A stretch of DNA of 64,000 nt from Nocardia amikacinitolerans NBRC 108937 (GCF_001612615.1 NZ_BDAU01000036.1:1-64000), one strand, 5' to 3'; shown: positions 16,871 to 25,834, counted from the first letter of the stretch. Numbers and translations: made by a program. The notes: generated by a model from the letters alone, not told the origin.

Positions 16871-17422
16871 TCAGTCCTCCAGCGAGGACGGGCGGTGGTA
16901 GCGGCCGTTGTAGTACAACAGCGGTGCGGCGGCGGGCTTTTCGTCGGTGTTGTCGTGGACGCGGGTGACCAGGCCGACGACGAAGGTGTGGTCGCCGATG
17001 GGGATGAGTTGCTGGACGACGGCGCGGACCCAGATGGGGGTGCCGTGCAGGACGGGTTCGCCGGTGTCCAGGGTGGTCCACAGGGAGCGGTCGGTGAAGC
17101 GTTCCTCGGCGGAGCGGGAGAAGCGCTTGGCGATGTGCTGCTGGTGTTCGCCGAGGAAGTGGATGACCACGGAATCGGCGTCGAGCATCGCGGCCATGCT
17201 GGACGAGGTGTGCGCGATGTTGAACGACACCAGCGGCGGTTCCAGCGAGAGCGAGGCGAAGGAGGTCGCGGTGAAGCCGACCGGTCCCTTCGGGCAGGAG
17301 AGCGTGACCACGGTGACGCCGGCCGGATAGTGACGCATGGACGCGCGGTACTGCTCGGCGGTGATGCCGCTCAGGTCGTCGGGAATCCGGACGCCGGTGC
17401 GCGGCTGCGGTGCTTCGGTCAC
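16871..17422 (-). CDS. Flavin reductase family protein
   Basis: A 183-residue FMN-binding split-barrel protein. The core is YRASMRHYPAGVTVVTL, then PVGFTATSFASLSLEPPLVSF (flavin phosphate and isoalloxazine contacts), HFLGEHQQHIAKRFS and the terminal VGLVTRVHD strand with PLLYYNGRYH, as in the reductase components of two-component flavin monooxygenases. The GTG start follows a TACTTT box by 6 nt, so it may be leaderless. It supplies reduced flavin using NAD(P)H; no monooxygenase partner is adjacent. Confidence 0.88.
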   Translation of the reverse strand: MTEAPQPRTGVRIPDDLSGITAEQYRASMRHYPAGVTVVTLSCPKGPVGFTATSFASLSLEPPLVSFNIAHTSSSMAAMLDADSVVIHFLGEHQQHIAKRFSRSAEERFTDRSLWTTLDTGEPVLHGTPIWVRAVVQQLIPIGDHTFVVGLVTRVHDNTDEKPAAAPLLYYNGRYHRPSSLED

Positions 17423-17521
17423 ATGACGAAAGTACGCCCGATTCGCCGAATTCGGCTCGCGCGATTGTTGTTCGATTGCCGTTCGCCGGGGAAACTCGCA
17501 GCTCACGCGGCAGTGTGAGAT

Positions 17522-17998
17522 TCAGTCCACATCGATCGGAAGCCCGGCGGTGATCCGCACCAACTCACGGAACGACGTACGGAACAGCGTGTTCGGATGC
17601 CCGCCCGCCGCCCACAGCTCCTGGTGTCTGGCCAACGCGTTGTCCACCCAGGTCGGCAGGTTGGTGGGATGCCCGACCGGCGCGACCCCGCCGATCGGCT
17701 GACCGGTCACCTCCCGCACCAACGCCGCGGGCGCGCGGGTGAGCGTGCCTTCGAGCCGCGCACCGGTCTGGGTCAGGTCCACCTCGTGCGCCCCGGAGAC
17801 GAGCAGCAGCACCGGATCCTCGTCCAGCAGGAACACCAGCGATTTGGTGATCGCGCCCACCTCGACGCCGAGGACGCGCGCCGCGTCGGCCGCGGTTCGG
17901 GTGGGTGTCGGTTGGCGGAGGATGACGCCGTGATGGCCGCGCGCGATCAGCGTGTCGGCGACCCGGCAGGCGACCGGAGGTAGCTGGGCCCTGCTCAT
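17522..17998 (-). CDS. YbaK/EbsC-type aminoacyl-tRNA editing protein
   Basis: A 158-residue member of the YbaK/ProX superfamily, freestanding editing domains that hydrolyse mischarged tRNA (Cys-tRNAPro for YbaK). Conserved parts are RTAADAARVLGVEVGAITKSLVF with the catalytic Lys, the VSGAHEVDL strand, the GxxPxGHP-like loop IGGVAPVGHPTNLPTW and the C-terminal HPNTLFRTSFRELVRITAG. The ATG at 17998 follows a TACCCT box by 6 nt, suggesting a leaderless message. It is divergent from the crotonase gene, 98 nt away. Which tRNA is edited is not known. Confidence 0.88.
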   Translation of the reverse strand: MSRAQLPPVACRVADTLIARGHHGVILRQPTPTRTAADAARVLGVEVGAITKSLVFLLDEDPVLLLVSGAHEVDLTQTGARLEGTLTRAPAALVREVTGQPIGGVAPVGHPTNLPTWVDNALARHQELWAAGGHPNTLFRTSFRELVRITAGLPIDVD

Positions 17999-18096
17999 GA
18001 ATTCAGGGTAAGTGCGGCTGCGCATTTGCTCCTGTCGACGAAAGACGCGCCGCATTCCCCCGGACGGCCCGCGGAAGAGGCGTATACGCTGTACAA

Positions 18097-18918
18097 ATGA
18101 CTGACTGGCAGGCTTTCACCGTCGAGACAAAGGACCACGTCGCGCAGGTGACGTTGACCGGCCCCGGTAAGGGCAACGCGATGGGCCCGGACTTCTGGCG
18201 GGAACTCCCCGAGATCTTCCGCGGCCTCGACGCCGATCCCGAGGTACGCGCCATCGTGCTCACCGGCTCGGGCAAGCACTTCTCCTACGGCCTCGACCTC
18301 CCGGCCATGGCGGGCACCTTCGGTCCGCTGCTCGCCGACAAGGCGCTCGCCGCGCCGCGCACCGACTTCCTCAAGGAGATCCGGCGGATGCAGGACTCGG
18401 TCACCGCGGTGGCCGAGTGCGTCAAGCCGGTGATCGCGGCCATCTCCGGCTGGTGCATCGGCGGCGGCCTCGACCTGATCGCGGCCGTCGACGTCCGGCT
18501 GGCGAGTGCGGACGCCAAGTTCAGCCTGCGCGAGGCCAAGGTCGCGATCGTCGCCGACATCGGTTCGCTGCACCGGCTGCCCGGCATCATCGGCGAGGGC
18601 CACCTGCGCGAGCTCGCCTACACCGGCAAGGACATCGACGCCGCGCGCGCCGAGAAGATCGGCCTGATCAACGACGTGTACCCGGACCAAGAGGCGGTGC
18701 TGGACGCGGCGCACGCGATGGCGCGCGAGATCGCCGCGAACCCGCCGCTCGTGGTGCAGGGCGTGAAGGACGTGCTGGACCAGAAGCGCGCGTCGGAGGT
18801 GGCCGAGGGCCTGCGCTACGTCTCGGCGTGGAACGCCGCCTTCCTGCCGTCGGAGGACCTGACCGAGGCCATCCAGGCCGTGTTCGAGAAGCGGGAGCCG
18901 CAGTTCAAGGGTCGATGA
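18097..18918 (+). CDS. Crotonase/enoyl-CoA hydratase family protein (EchA21-like)
   Basis: A 273-residue crotonase-fold enzyme. The first oxyanion-hole segment is GKHFSYGLDL (about residue 66) and the second SGWCIGGGLDLI (about 125). Instead of the two hydratase glutamates, the later segment reads REAKVAIVADIGSLHRLP, in which the Asp of VADIG matches dienoyl-CoA isomerases. I therefore favour isomerase chemistry in beta-oxidation. The length and the end (FEKREPQFKGR) resemble mycobacterial EchA21. The ATG follows TACGCT (18085-18090) by 6 nt and may be leaderless. Confidence 0.87.
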   Translation: MTDWQAFTVETKDHVAQVTLTGPGKGNAMGPDFWRELPEIFRGLDADPEVRAIVLTGSGKHFSYGLDLPAMAGTFGPLLADKALAAPRTDFLKEIRRMQDSVTAVAECVKPVIAAISGWCIGGGLDLIAAVDVRLASADAKFSLREAKVAIVADIGSLHRLPGIIGEGHLRELAYTGKDIDAARAEKIGLINDVYPDQEAVLDAAHAMAREIAANPPLVVQGVKDVLDQKRASEVAEGLRYVSAWNAAFLPSEDLTEAIQAVFEKREPQFKGR

Positions 18919-18949
18919 ACGTTTGCGTCGAGCGTCCACGCGCCGACAT

Positions 18950-18983
18950 ACTTGCGGTAGGCAACTAATTGATTGGCGCAAGT
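18950..18983. promoter_or_regulatory. Putative MarR operator
   Basis: ACTTGC (18950-18955) and GCAAGT (18978-18983) flank an inner repeat TTGC-N5-GCAA (18952-18964) and CAA-CTAA-TTG (18962-18971). The cluster lies just before the ribosome binding site (AAAGGTGG) of the MarR gene, as expected for autorepression of the MarR-MFS operon. Confidence 0.5.
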
Positions 18984-18997
18984 AAAGGTGGCGGTGC

Positions 18998-19495
18998 GTG
19001 GACGCGGACGACCTCTCGATCGACACCATCGCGGTGCAACTGACCCGGCTCCAGCGCATCCGCGACCGGACCGCCTTGCAGATCCGCACCGAGGACCGCG
19101 TCGACCCGGCCGTGTTCGCCGTGCTGTTCCGGTTGCTGTGCGACGGTCCGATGCGCTCGGGCGCGCTGGCCGAGGCGGTGTACTCCGACGCGTCGACGGT
19201 CAGCCGTCAGGTCGCCCAACTTGTCGAGCGCGAGCTGGTCCGGCGCACGGCCGACCCCGCCGACGGACGCGCGACGGTGCTCGAGGTGACCGAGCGCGGA
19301 CGGGAGGTGGCCGAGCGGATCCGCAGGCGCCGCCACGACAACCTCACCCGGGTGATGGCCGAATGGACGCCGGACAACCGCGCGCTCTTCGCGGACCTGC
19401 TGCGCCAGTTCGTCGACGATTTCGAACGCGCGCGACCCATGATGGTCGCCGGGCGGCGGCTGACGAATCCGGATGAAGCGGAGCGGAATTCGTGA
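18998..19495 (+). CDS. MarR family transcriptional regulator
   Basis: A 165-residue MarR-type winged-helix dimer. The DNA-reading part is GALAEAVYSDASTVSRQVAQLVERELVRR (residues 48-76), followed by the wing ADPADGRATVLEVTERGREV. Long helices at both ends form the dimer. The GTG start has AAAGGTGG upstream. Its stop overlaps the GTG of the MFS gene (GTGA), so the two are one operon, and inverted repeats lie directly upstream. It most likely represses the transporter until a drug ligand binds. Confidence 0.92.
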   Translation: MDADDLSIDTIAVQLTRLQRIRDRTALQIRTEDRVDPAVFAVLFRLLCDGPMRSGALAEAVYSDASTVSRQVAQLVERELVRRTADPADGRATVLEVTERGREVAERIRRRRHDNLTRVMAEWTPDNRALFADLLRQFVDDFERARPMMVAGRRLTNPDEAERNS

Positions 19496-21276
19496 CCACT
19501 CCGACCACCGTGACGTCGCAGGCGGGATTCACCCACCGGCAGATCCTGACCATCCTCAGCGGGCTCATGCTTGGCATGCTGCTCTCCTCGCTGGACCAGA
19601 CCATCGTCTCGACGGCGATCCGCACCATCGCCGACGATCTCGACGGCTACGCGCTCCAGGCCTGGGCCACCACCGCCTACTTGATCACCGCCACCCTCAC
19701 CACGCCGCTGTACGGCAAGTTGTCGGACATGTTCGGCCGCAAGCCCTTCTTCATGGCGGCCATCAGCATCTTCGTCGTCGGCTCGCTGCTGTGCACGCTC
19801 GCGCAGTCGATGTACCAGCTGGCCGCCTTCCGCGCCGTGCAGGGCATGGGCGCGGGCGGGCTGATGTCGCTGGCGCTCGCCATCCTCGGCGACATCGTCG
19901 GTCCGCGCGAAAGAGCCCGCTACCAGGGCTATTTCCTCGCGGTTTTCGGCACGTCCAGCGTGATCGGCCCGGTGCTCGGCGGCGTCCTAGCCGGGCAGGA
20001 CACCATCCTCGGCGTCAGCGGCTGGCGCTGGGTGTTCCTGGTCAACGTGCCGGTGGGACTCGTTGCGCTGGCGGTGGTTTCGCGAGTGCTGCGCTTGCCG
20101 AAGAAGCCGCACTCCACCGATCGGGTCGACTGGTGGGGCGTGCTCGTGCTTGCCGTCGGACTGGTGCCGTTGCTCATCGTCGCCGAGCAAGGGCGCGAAT
20201 GGGGTTGGGGCAGCGTCGCTTCGGTGACTTGCTATGTGATCGGCGCGTTCGGCGTCGTCGGGTTCGTCGTGGTCGAGAAGGGGCTGAAGGACGCGGCGCT
20301 GATCCCGTTGCGAATCTTCGGCAACCGCACCTTCGCGCTGGGTGTCGTCATCTCGTTCGTGGTCGGTGCGGCCATGTTCGGCGGTATCTCGCTACTGCCG
20401 CAGTACCTCCAGGTGGTGCGCGGCGCGAGCCCGACACTGGCCGGTCTGCAAATGCTGCCGATGGTGCTTGGTCTGATGCTCGGTTCGATCCTGTCCGGCC
20501 AGTTGATCTCGCGGACCGGCCGCTACCGGATCTTCCCGATCATCGGCGCGACCACGCTGACGCTCGGTCTGTTCCTGCTGCACTTCCTCGACGCCGACAG
20601 CCCGCTGTGGTTGGCCATGCTCTTCATGGCCTGCACCGGTTTCGGCCTCGGCAACCTCATGCAGCCGCTCACCCTCGCCTTGCAGAACGCGTTGCCGCCC
20701 AAGGACATGGGCGTCTCCACCGCGGCCGCCACCTTCTTCCGGCAGATCGGCGGCACGCTGGGCGTCGCGGTGTTCCTGTCCATCCTGTTCGCGCGGATGA
20801 CACCGAACATCACCGACGAACTGCACTCCGCCGCAAGCGACCCGGAGTTCGCGCGGGCCGTCCTCGCCGGTGCGCAGAGCGGCAACCCCGCCGACGCCGC
20901 GCTGGCCAAAGGCCTGCTCGCCCAGGACACTTCGGCCGCGGGCGAGGTGCTGAAGGACAGCTCGATCATCCAGCAGCTCAGCCCGGAGCTGGCCAGACCC
21001 TTCCAGGTCGGTTTCGCCGACTCCATGTCGACGGTGTTCCTCGCCGTCACCGTCCTCTCGCTGCTCGCGCTGATCCTCGTGCTGTTCTGGAAGGAAGTGC
21101 CGCTGCGCATGGTCGGCGGCATCCAGGCGGCAAACGACAACGTGGTGGACACCGAGACGCGGCTCCTCGAACAGACCGGCCTGCCGCTGCCCGGCGGTGC
21201 GACCGTGGAGCCGCCGCTGGACCAGAGCGCGGGCCGCGAGAGCGCGCGGCGCGGTGTGGACGGTCCGGATTCGTGA
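19492..21276 (+). CDS. DHA2-type multidrug MFS transporter
   Basis: A 594-residue drug:proton antiporter of the 14-helix DHA2 (EmrB/QacA) family. Visible motifs are LSSLDQTIVSTAIRTIADDL in helix 1 (motif D1), LYGKLSDMFGRKPFF (motif A), GMGAGGLMSLALAILGD, and GPVLGGVLAGQ (motif C), the antiporter signature. A long loop between the last two helices (about residues 445-510) and a hydrophilic C-terminal tail of about 45 residues are present. It overlaps the MarR gene by 4 nt, which predicts drug-inducible expression. Substrate unknown. Confidence 0.93.
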   Translation: MTTPTTVTSQAGFTHRQILTILSGLMLGMLLSSLDQTIVSTAIRTIADDLDGYALQAWATTAYLITATLTTPLYGKLSDMFGRKPFFMAAISIFVVGSLLCTLAQSMYQLAAFRAVQGMGAGGLMSLALAILGDIVGPRERARYQGYFLAVFGTSSVIGPVLGGVLAGQDTILGVSGWRWVFLVNVPVGLVALAVVSRVLRLPKKPHSTDRVDWWGVLVLAVGLVPLLIVAEQGREWGWGSVASVTCYVIGAFGVVGFVVVEKGLKDAALIPLRIFGNRTFALGVVISFVVGAAMFGGISLLPQYLQVVRGASPTLAGLQMLPMVLGLMLGSILSGQLISRTGRYRIFPIIGATTLTLGLFLLHFLDADSPLWLAMLFMACTGFGLGNLMQPLTLALQNALPPKDMGVSTAAATFFRQIGGTLGVAVFLSILFARMTPNITDELHSAASDPEFARAVLAGAQSGNPADAALAKGLLAQDTSAAGEVLKDSSIIQQLSPELARPFQVGFADSMSTVFLAVTVLSLLALILVLFWKEVPLRMVGGIQAANDNVVDTETRLLEQTGLPLPGGATVEPPLDQSAGRESARRGVDGPDS

Positions 21277-21570
21277 CCGACGGCCGGCTGCACGACGCAC
21301 GCTCGCAAGCGGGAAATGTTGCGGCCATGGCGGTTTCGCTGCCGGGGAAGCCGCCGCGGCCGCGTGGCGTCGGAAATGGTCGAAGCGGTTGGGGAGGTGC
21401 GGGCGAGTCCTGCGGATTGCGAGTGTGCGGGGTGAATCCCCGTGCAGGGTGGGGAAGGTGGATTCTCCTGAGGGGGTGGGGGTTCGAGCCCTAGGGGTGG
21501 CTGTTCGGCGGGGTTTCGCTCCCTACCTTGAGAGAGGTCAACATCAACCTCGCTTTCCAGGAGCAGTGAA
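21277..21570. other. Intergenic region without a gene
   Basis: The spacer between the MFS gene and the small secreted protein holds no convincing frame. A T-arm-like string (GGGGTTCGAGCCCT near 21478-21493) is not part of a foldable tRNA. The promoter and AGGAG site of the following gene are at its end. Confidence 0.5.
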
Positions 21571-21813
21571 ATGCGAATCAAGTCCTTCCTCGCCGCTGGC
21601 CTTCTTGCCACCGCAGCCGTCGCCGGGGTGTCGACGGCTGCCACGGCGAACGCCGCGCCGACCTACCAGGCGACCGGCTACGGCGCCACCTACATCGGCA
21701 CCTACGCCACCTTCGAGGCCTGCCGCGCCGACGGCGTCTCGCCGAGCACCGGCGGCTACTACTGGGAGTGCGTCGAGGCCTGGGACGGCTGGGACCTCTA
21801 CATCTACTACTGA
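21571..21813 (+). CDS. Small secreted aromatic-rich protein
   Basis: An 80-residue exported protein with a clear Sec signal (MRIKSFLAAGLLATAAVAGV, cleavage after TANA near residue 28). The mature 52 residues are rich in Tyr, Gly and Trp (YGATYIGTYATF, GGYYWECVEAWDGWDLYIYY) and have two Cys that may pair. AGGAG lies 7 nt before the ATG. I do not recognise a family; similar small exported proteins are common in mycolata. Confidence 0.8.
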   Translation: MRIKSFLAAGLLATAAVAGVSTAATANAAPTYQATGYGATYIGTYATFEACRADGVSPSTGGYYWECVEAWDGWDLYIYY

Positions 21814-21863
21814 CCCGCGAAACCACCCGTAATCGGTGCTCGGAGCACCGTGATCGGTTCCCC

Positions 21864-21893
21864 AGGGACGTCCGGCGCGCCGGGCGTCCCTTT
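21864..21893 (+). terminator. Terminator after the small secreted protein
   Basis: AGGGACG (21864-21870) pairs with CGTCCCT (21885-21891), with an inner CCGGCGCGCCGG stem, followed by TTT. Confidence 0.7.
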
Positions 21894-21925
21894 CGCGTAA
21901 CGGAGAACCCTTCGGGGACAACGAA

Positions 21926-21957
21926 AAGGCGGGAGGTCCGTACGGACCTCCCGCCTT
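21926..21957. terminator. Perfect 32-nt palindrome, bidirectional terminator
   Basis: The left arm AAGGCGGGAGGTCCGT is exactly complementary to the right arm (21942-21957). It ends 11 nt before the stop of ppa, so it mainly terminates the minus-strand ppa transcript and can back up the plus-strand terminator. Confidence 0.8.
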
Positions 21958-21968
21958 CGTCGTGCGGC

Positions 21969-22460
21969 TCAGTGGCCGCCCTTCTCCTGCAGACGCTTGA
22001 AGGAGGCTTCCACCTCGGCCTCGGCCTCGGCGCGACCGACCCACTCCGAGCCCTTCACGTACTTGCCCGGCTCCAGGTCCTTGTAGCGCTCGAAGAAGTG
22101 CTTGATCGCGGCGAGCTCGAACTCCGGCACGTCGGCCAGGTCCTGGATGTGGTCCCAGCGCGGGTCGCCCGCGGGCACGCACAGCACCTTGGCGTCGCCG
22201 CCCGCCTCGTCCTCCATCTTGTACATCGCGACAGGGCGCGCCTCGACGATCACGCCGGGGAACACCGAGTCGGGCAGCAGGACCAGCGCGTCCAGCGGGT
22301 CACCGTCCTCGCCGAGCGAGTTCTCGATGAAGCCGTAGTCGGCCGGGTAGGCCATGGAGGTGTAGAGGAACCGGTCGAGCCGAACACGGCCGGTCTCGTG
22401 ATCGACCTCGTACTTGTTGCGGGAACCCTTGGGGATCTCGATGGTGACGTCGAACTCCAC
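21969..22460 (-). CDS. ppa: Inorganic pyrophosphatase
   Basis: A 163-residue soluble family I pyrophosphatase that hydrolyses PPi to drive biosynthesis. The active-site residues are in EIPKGSRNKYEVD, AYPADYGFIE, EDGDPLDALVLL (the DxDPxD metal motif) and the KDLEPGKYVKG Lys-rich segment. The GTG at 22460 is preferred over a longer frame because AAGGAG lies 6 nt upstream and the N terminus then matches the family. It is divergent from dacB and is the first gene of the conserved ppa-to-hpt block. Confidence 0.95.
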   Translation of the reverse strand: MEFDVTIEIPKGSRNKYEVDHETGRVRLDRFLYTSMAYPADYGFIENSLGEDGDPLDALVLLPDSVFPGVIVEARPVAMYKMEDEAGGDAKVLCVPAGDPRWDHIQDLADVPEFELAAIKHFFERYKDLEPGKYVKGSEWVGRAEAEAEVEASFKRLQEKGGH

Positions 22461-22633
22461 GCCATCTCCTTCTGTGCTGCATCCGGTGGCTCGAGCGGGC
22501 ACGACCGCCGACTCGCCAGGTTGTTCGGGGGAACGGTAGCGAAACGAGGATAGTGTGATCGGTGGGGCCGAGGTTTTGAAGGGCATGGGTGCGCCGGGTG
22601 GCGCGGCAGCCGAGTCAGGGAGACGACGGGTAC

Positions 22634-24097
22634 GTGGTTGGCGGGAACAAGAGAAATATCGGTGACTTGGCCGCACGGCGCCGCCGCAGAATGTGGATCG
22701 GATTCGGGGCTACCTTCAGCGTGCTGCTGATCGCGGCCGCCGGTGCGTTGGTCGTCGTCCAGCCGTGGACCCCGGAGTTCCGGCACGGCGGGCTGACCAT
22801 CGCCGCGCCGCCTCCGCCGGTGAAGCCGTTTCCGCAAGTGGCTCCCGCGCCGTCGAACGCGCCCGCGCCGAGCCCGGCCGGTGTGGCTGCGGCGCTCGGT
22901 GGCGCGCTGGCCAATCCGGATCTCGGCACGTTCGCCGGTGTCGTCACCGACGCCGACAGCGGGACCACGCTCTGGAGCCAGGATCCGGGCACGCCGATGA
23001 TTCCGTCGTCCACCGCCAAGATCCTCACCACCGCGGCCGCACTGCTCGCCCTGCCGCCGGACCAGCGGGTCACCACCAAAGTGGTCGCCGGGACGGCGCC
23101 GAACGAACTGGTGCTGGTCGGCGGCGGCGATCCGACGCTGACCGCGCAGGCCGACGGCAAGGGTTACTACCCGAAGGGCCCGCGCCTCGCCGACCTGGTC
23201 GCGCAGATCAAGCTCGCCGGAAGCACGGCGGACACCATCGTGGTCGACACCACCGCCTTCGCCGGGCCGACCATGGCGAAGGGCTGGGAGGACTCCGACA
23301 TCCCCGGCGGCTCGATCGCCCCGATCGAAGCGGTGATGATCGACGGCGGCCGCATCGAACCGCTGGTCGAATACTCCCCGCGCACCTCGACCCCCGCGCT
23401 GGACGCCGGACGCAGGCTGGCCACCGAACTCGGTCTCGACCCGTCTCGGGTGCGTGCGGGCAAGGCGGCGCCGGGCGCGGCCGAGGTGGCGAGCGTGCAG
23501 TCCGCGCCGCTGCGCGACCGGCTGCGCGACATGATGGTCTACTCCGACAACGTGCTCGCCGAGACCATCGGCCGGGAGATCGCGGTGGCGACCGGACACG
23601 AACCGTCGTTCGGCGGCGCGGTCGCCGCCGTGGCCGCCACACTGGAGAAGGCCGGCTTCGATCTGAACGGGGTGGTGATGCACGACACCAGCGGACTCTC
23701 CACCGACGACCGCGTCCCCGCGCGTCTGCTGGACAAGATCGTCGCCACCGCCGCCCAGTCGGCCGGTGACGCGCTGACCCGGCCGACCGGCACGAAGGCC
23801 AGGCCCGCAGGCGAGAAGCTCGCGGCGACCCTCGCGCCGATGCTGGACGATCTGCCTGTCGCGGGCGCGACGGGCTCGCTGGCCAGCCGATATGTCACCC
23901 AGAACCGCGGCGGCGCAGGATGGGTGCGCGCCAAGACCGGAACTCTCTCGGTGGCCAGCACGTTGGTCGGGTATGTGCTCGACCGGGATGGCCGGGTGCT
24001 GACCTTCGCGTTGATGTCGAACGACCGGCCGCCGGAGGTGAGCAGGCCCGCGTTGGACGCCATCGCAGGCACGCTGCGCAACTGTGGATGCTCGTGA
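22634..24097 (+). CDS. dacB: D-alanyl-D-alanine carboxypeptidase/endopeptidase (PBP4 type)
   Basis: A 487-residue penicillin-binding protein that trims peptidoglycan side chains or crosslinks outside the membrane. It has an N-terminal anchor (WIGFGATFSVLLIAAAGALV, residues 21-40) after Arg-rich residues, a Pro-rich linker, and the three active-site motifs: SSTAKI with S126 and K129, YSDN, and AKTGTLS. GTG 22634 is preferred with GGGAG upstream; GTG 22589 is an in-frame alternative that adds 15 residues. Only 13 nt separate its stop from the metalloprotease start, so they are probably co-transcribed. Confidence 0.9.
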   Translation: MVGGNKRNIGDLAARRRRRMWIGFGATFSVLLIAAAGALVVVQPWTPEFRHGGLTIAAPPPPVKPFPQVAPAPSNAPAPSPAGVAAALGGALANPDLGTFAGVVTDADSGTTLWSQDPGTPMIPSSTAKILTTAAALLALPPDQRVTTKVVAGTAPNELVLVGGGDPTLTAQADGKGYYPKGPRLADLVAQIKLAGSTADTIVVDTTAFAGPTMAKGWEDSDIPGGSIAPIEAVMIDGGRIEPLVEYSPRTSTPALDAGRRLATELGLDPSRVRAGKAAPGAAEVASVQSAPLRDRLRDMMVYSDNVLAETIGREIAVATGHEPSFGGAVAAVAATLEKAGFDLNGVVMHDTSGLSTDDRVPARLLDKIVATAAQSAGDALTRPTGTKARPAGEKLAATLAPMLDDLPVAGATGSLASRYVTQNRGGAGWVRAKTGTLSVASTLVGYVLDRDGRVLTFALMSNDRPPEVSRPALDAIAGTLRNCGCS

Positions 24098-24110
24098 CGG
24101 GTGGTTGACC

Positions 24111-25226
24111 ATGATCGAAGGCGCTGACAAGACACGCGAATCCGCCGTCGCCGATTCGGCATCGGACGGCAAGGCGCGACGTCGCTCCGGCCTGTCCGGC
24201 GCCGTCGACTGGCGGTTGGCCGCGCGCACCGGATCGGCCCTTGTGCCGCCGGGGCCGCGCACCTCGCGCTACTCGGCCGAGCAGGTCGTCGCCGAGCTGG
24301 CCGAGGCGTCGGTGCGGGCCGAAAGACCGGTTCGCGAGGTGAGCGGACTGCTCGACGATCAGCCCGTGCCCGCGGCGCGCATCGTCGACCGGCCCGGTTG
24401 GATCGGCGCGGCCGCCGACTCCATGGCCCAGCTCACCGGCACCGGCGGCGATACACGGGGTCGCGGCGGCTTCGCGGGCAAGCCCGCAGGCGTGCAGGCG
24501 GGCGCCATGCTCGCGTTCCTCTCCACCGCCATCCTCGGCCAGTACGACCCGTTCACCGGGCCGGACGGCACGCTGCTGCTCGTCGCGCCGAACATCATGG
24601 CCGTCGAGCGCGCGCTCGGGGTCCCGGCAGCCGACTTCCGGTTCTGGGTGTGCCTGCACGAGGTGACCCACCGGGTGCAGTTCTCCTCCGCGCCCTGGCT
24701 GGCCGAGTACATGCGCAACAACGTCGACGTCCTCTCCGAGGTCGGTGACGAACCGCTGACCGACATGCTGACCCGCTTGGTCGAGGAACTACGCGACCGC
24801 CGCCGCGGTACCGCCAACGACGATCCGGCCACCCGCGGCGTCGTCGGCTTGCTGCGCGCCACCCAGGCGCCGCCGCAGCGCGAGGCCCTCGACCGGCTGC
24901 TCATGCTCGGCACCCTGCTCGAAGGCCACGCCGACCACGTGATGGACGCCGTCGGTCCCACGGTCATCCCGTCGGTCGAGCAGATCCGCGCGGCGTTCGA
25001 CAAGCGCCGCAAGCGCCCGACCAACCCGATCCAGCGCATCCTGCGTGCCCTGCTCGGCGTCGACGCGAAGGTCGCGCAGTACGTCCGCGGCAAGGCGTTC
25101 GTCGACCACGTCGTGGGTCGCGTCGGCATGGAGCGGTTCAACGTCGTGTGGTCGAATCCCGAGACGCTGCCCCGGCCCGACGAGATCGAGAACCCGGACC
25201 GCTGGATCGCCCGCGTACTGGGCTGA
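24111..25226 (+). CDS. Zincin-type metalloprotease, DUF2342 family
   Basis: A 371-residue protein of the actinobacterial zincin_2/DUF2342 family. The zinc-binding helix is HEVTHRVQF at residues 183-191, with the further ligand region in LEGHADHVMDAVG. It has no signal peptide, so it is cytosolic. Its position between dacB and tilS is the same as in mycobacteria. Substrates are not established for the family. Downstream, 670 nt of repeat-rich DNA separate it from tilS. Confidence 0.88.
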   Translation: MIEGADKTRESAVADSASDGKARRRSGLSGAVDWRLAARTGSALVPPGPRTSRYSAEQVVAELAEASVRAERPVREVSGLLDDQPVPAARIVDRPGWIGAAADSMAQLTGTGGDTRGRGGFAGKPAGVQAGAMLAFLSTAILGQYDPFTGPDGTLLLVAPNIMAVERALGVPAADFRFWVCLHEVTHRVQFSSAPWLAEYMRNNVDVLSEVGDEPLTDMLTRLVEELRDRRRGTANDDPATRGVVGLLRATQAPPQREALDRLLMLGTLLEGHADHVMDAVGPTVIPSVEQIRAAFDKRRKRPTNPIQRILRALLGVDAKVAQYVRGKAFVDHVVGRVGMERFNVVWSNPETLPRPDEIENPDRWIARVLG

Positions 25227-25312
25227 GCGAACTTCCGGGCCCACGTCGGTACGGCCGATCCAGTGCCGTGCGGAGGTACCGATGCCCGTCCGCAAAGGTT
25301 GGACAAGCAAAG

Positions 25313-25414
25313 CCGACCGAAGGTCACCCTTGATCGGCCCACCGGTGCACGCAGGTCGGGTGAATGAAGGTCACGTCCAGTCGGTCTGGCGGGATGAAGG
25401 CGGCCTTCGGTCGG
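25313..25414. repeat. Cluster of three copies of an interspersed ~21-bp repeat
   Basis: Consensus (one strand) CCGACCGAAGGTCACCTTCA plus T. Copies: 25313-25335 (this strand), 25364-25384 and 25394-25414 (opposite strand; the last begins ATGAAGGCGGCCTTCGG). Two more copies lie at 27793-27846. Copies in opposite orientation can pair. The surrounding 25227-25472 contains no gene. Confidence 0.65.
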
Positions 25415-25472
25415 TTACCGCGCCGACCATCCTGGACGCGGCACCAGCTCTCGGTTGGCAGACAGATCCATT

Positions 25473-25834
25473 CGGCGCTCCCGTGCCGTCCAGATGGAGG
25501 CAGACGTTGTCGCTGCAGACGGCAACGGGCACCGCCTGCTCGGCGCGGCTGAGCATGGTCGTCCGCTCGCCGAGCGGTGTGCCGCGTCCGCTCGGCGCTC
25601 CCGTGCCGTCCAGGTGGAGGTAGATGTCGTCGCCGCAGACCTCGCGGGCAGCGTGGACCGCTGTTCGGCGCGGCTGAGCGCGGTCGTCGTCGGCTCGCCG
25701 AGCGGTGCGCTGCGTCCGCTCGGCGCTCCTGTGCCGTTCAGGTGGAGGCAGTCGTTGTCGCCGCAGACGGCAACGGGCACCGCCTGCTCGGCGCGGCTGA
25801 GCACGGTCGTCGTCGGCTCGCCGAGCGGTGCGTC
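25473..25834. repeat. Three tandem copies of a ~120-bp repeat
   Basis: Units 25473-25592 (120 bp), 25593-25720 (128 bp, with an indel that shifts frame) and 25721-25834 (truncated) each begin CGGCGCTCCYGTGCCGTYCA and end near the CTCGCCGAGCGGTG box. On the minus strand, units 1 and 3 encode a similar 40-residue peptide including RAEQAVPVAVC and HLDGTGAP/HLNGTGAP, but no start, stop or frame is shared, so I do not call a gene. Confidence 0.8.

Noticed and set aside
19473..21494. Long plus-strand frame overlapping the MFS gene
   Set aside because: Arg/His-rich shadow frame; the MFS frame has membrane helices and motifs A and C.
21470..21500. T-arm-like string that could belong to a tRNA
   Set aside because: No matching acceptor, D or anticodon arm can be formed around it.
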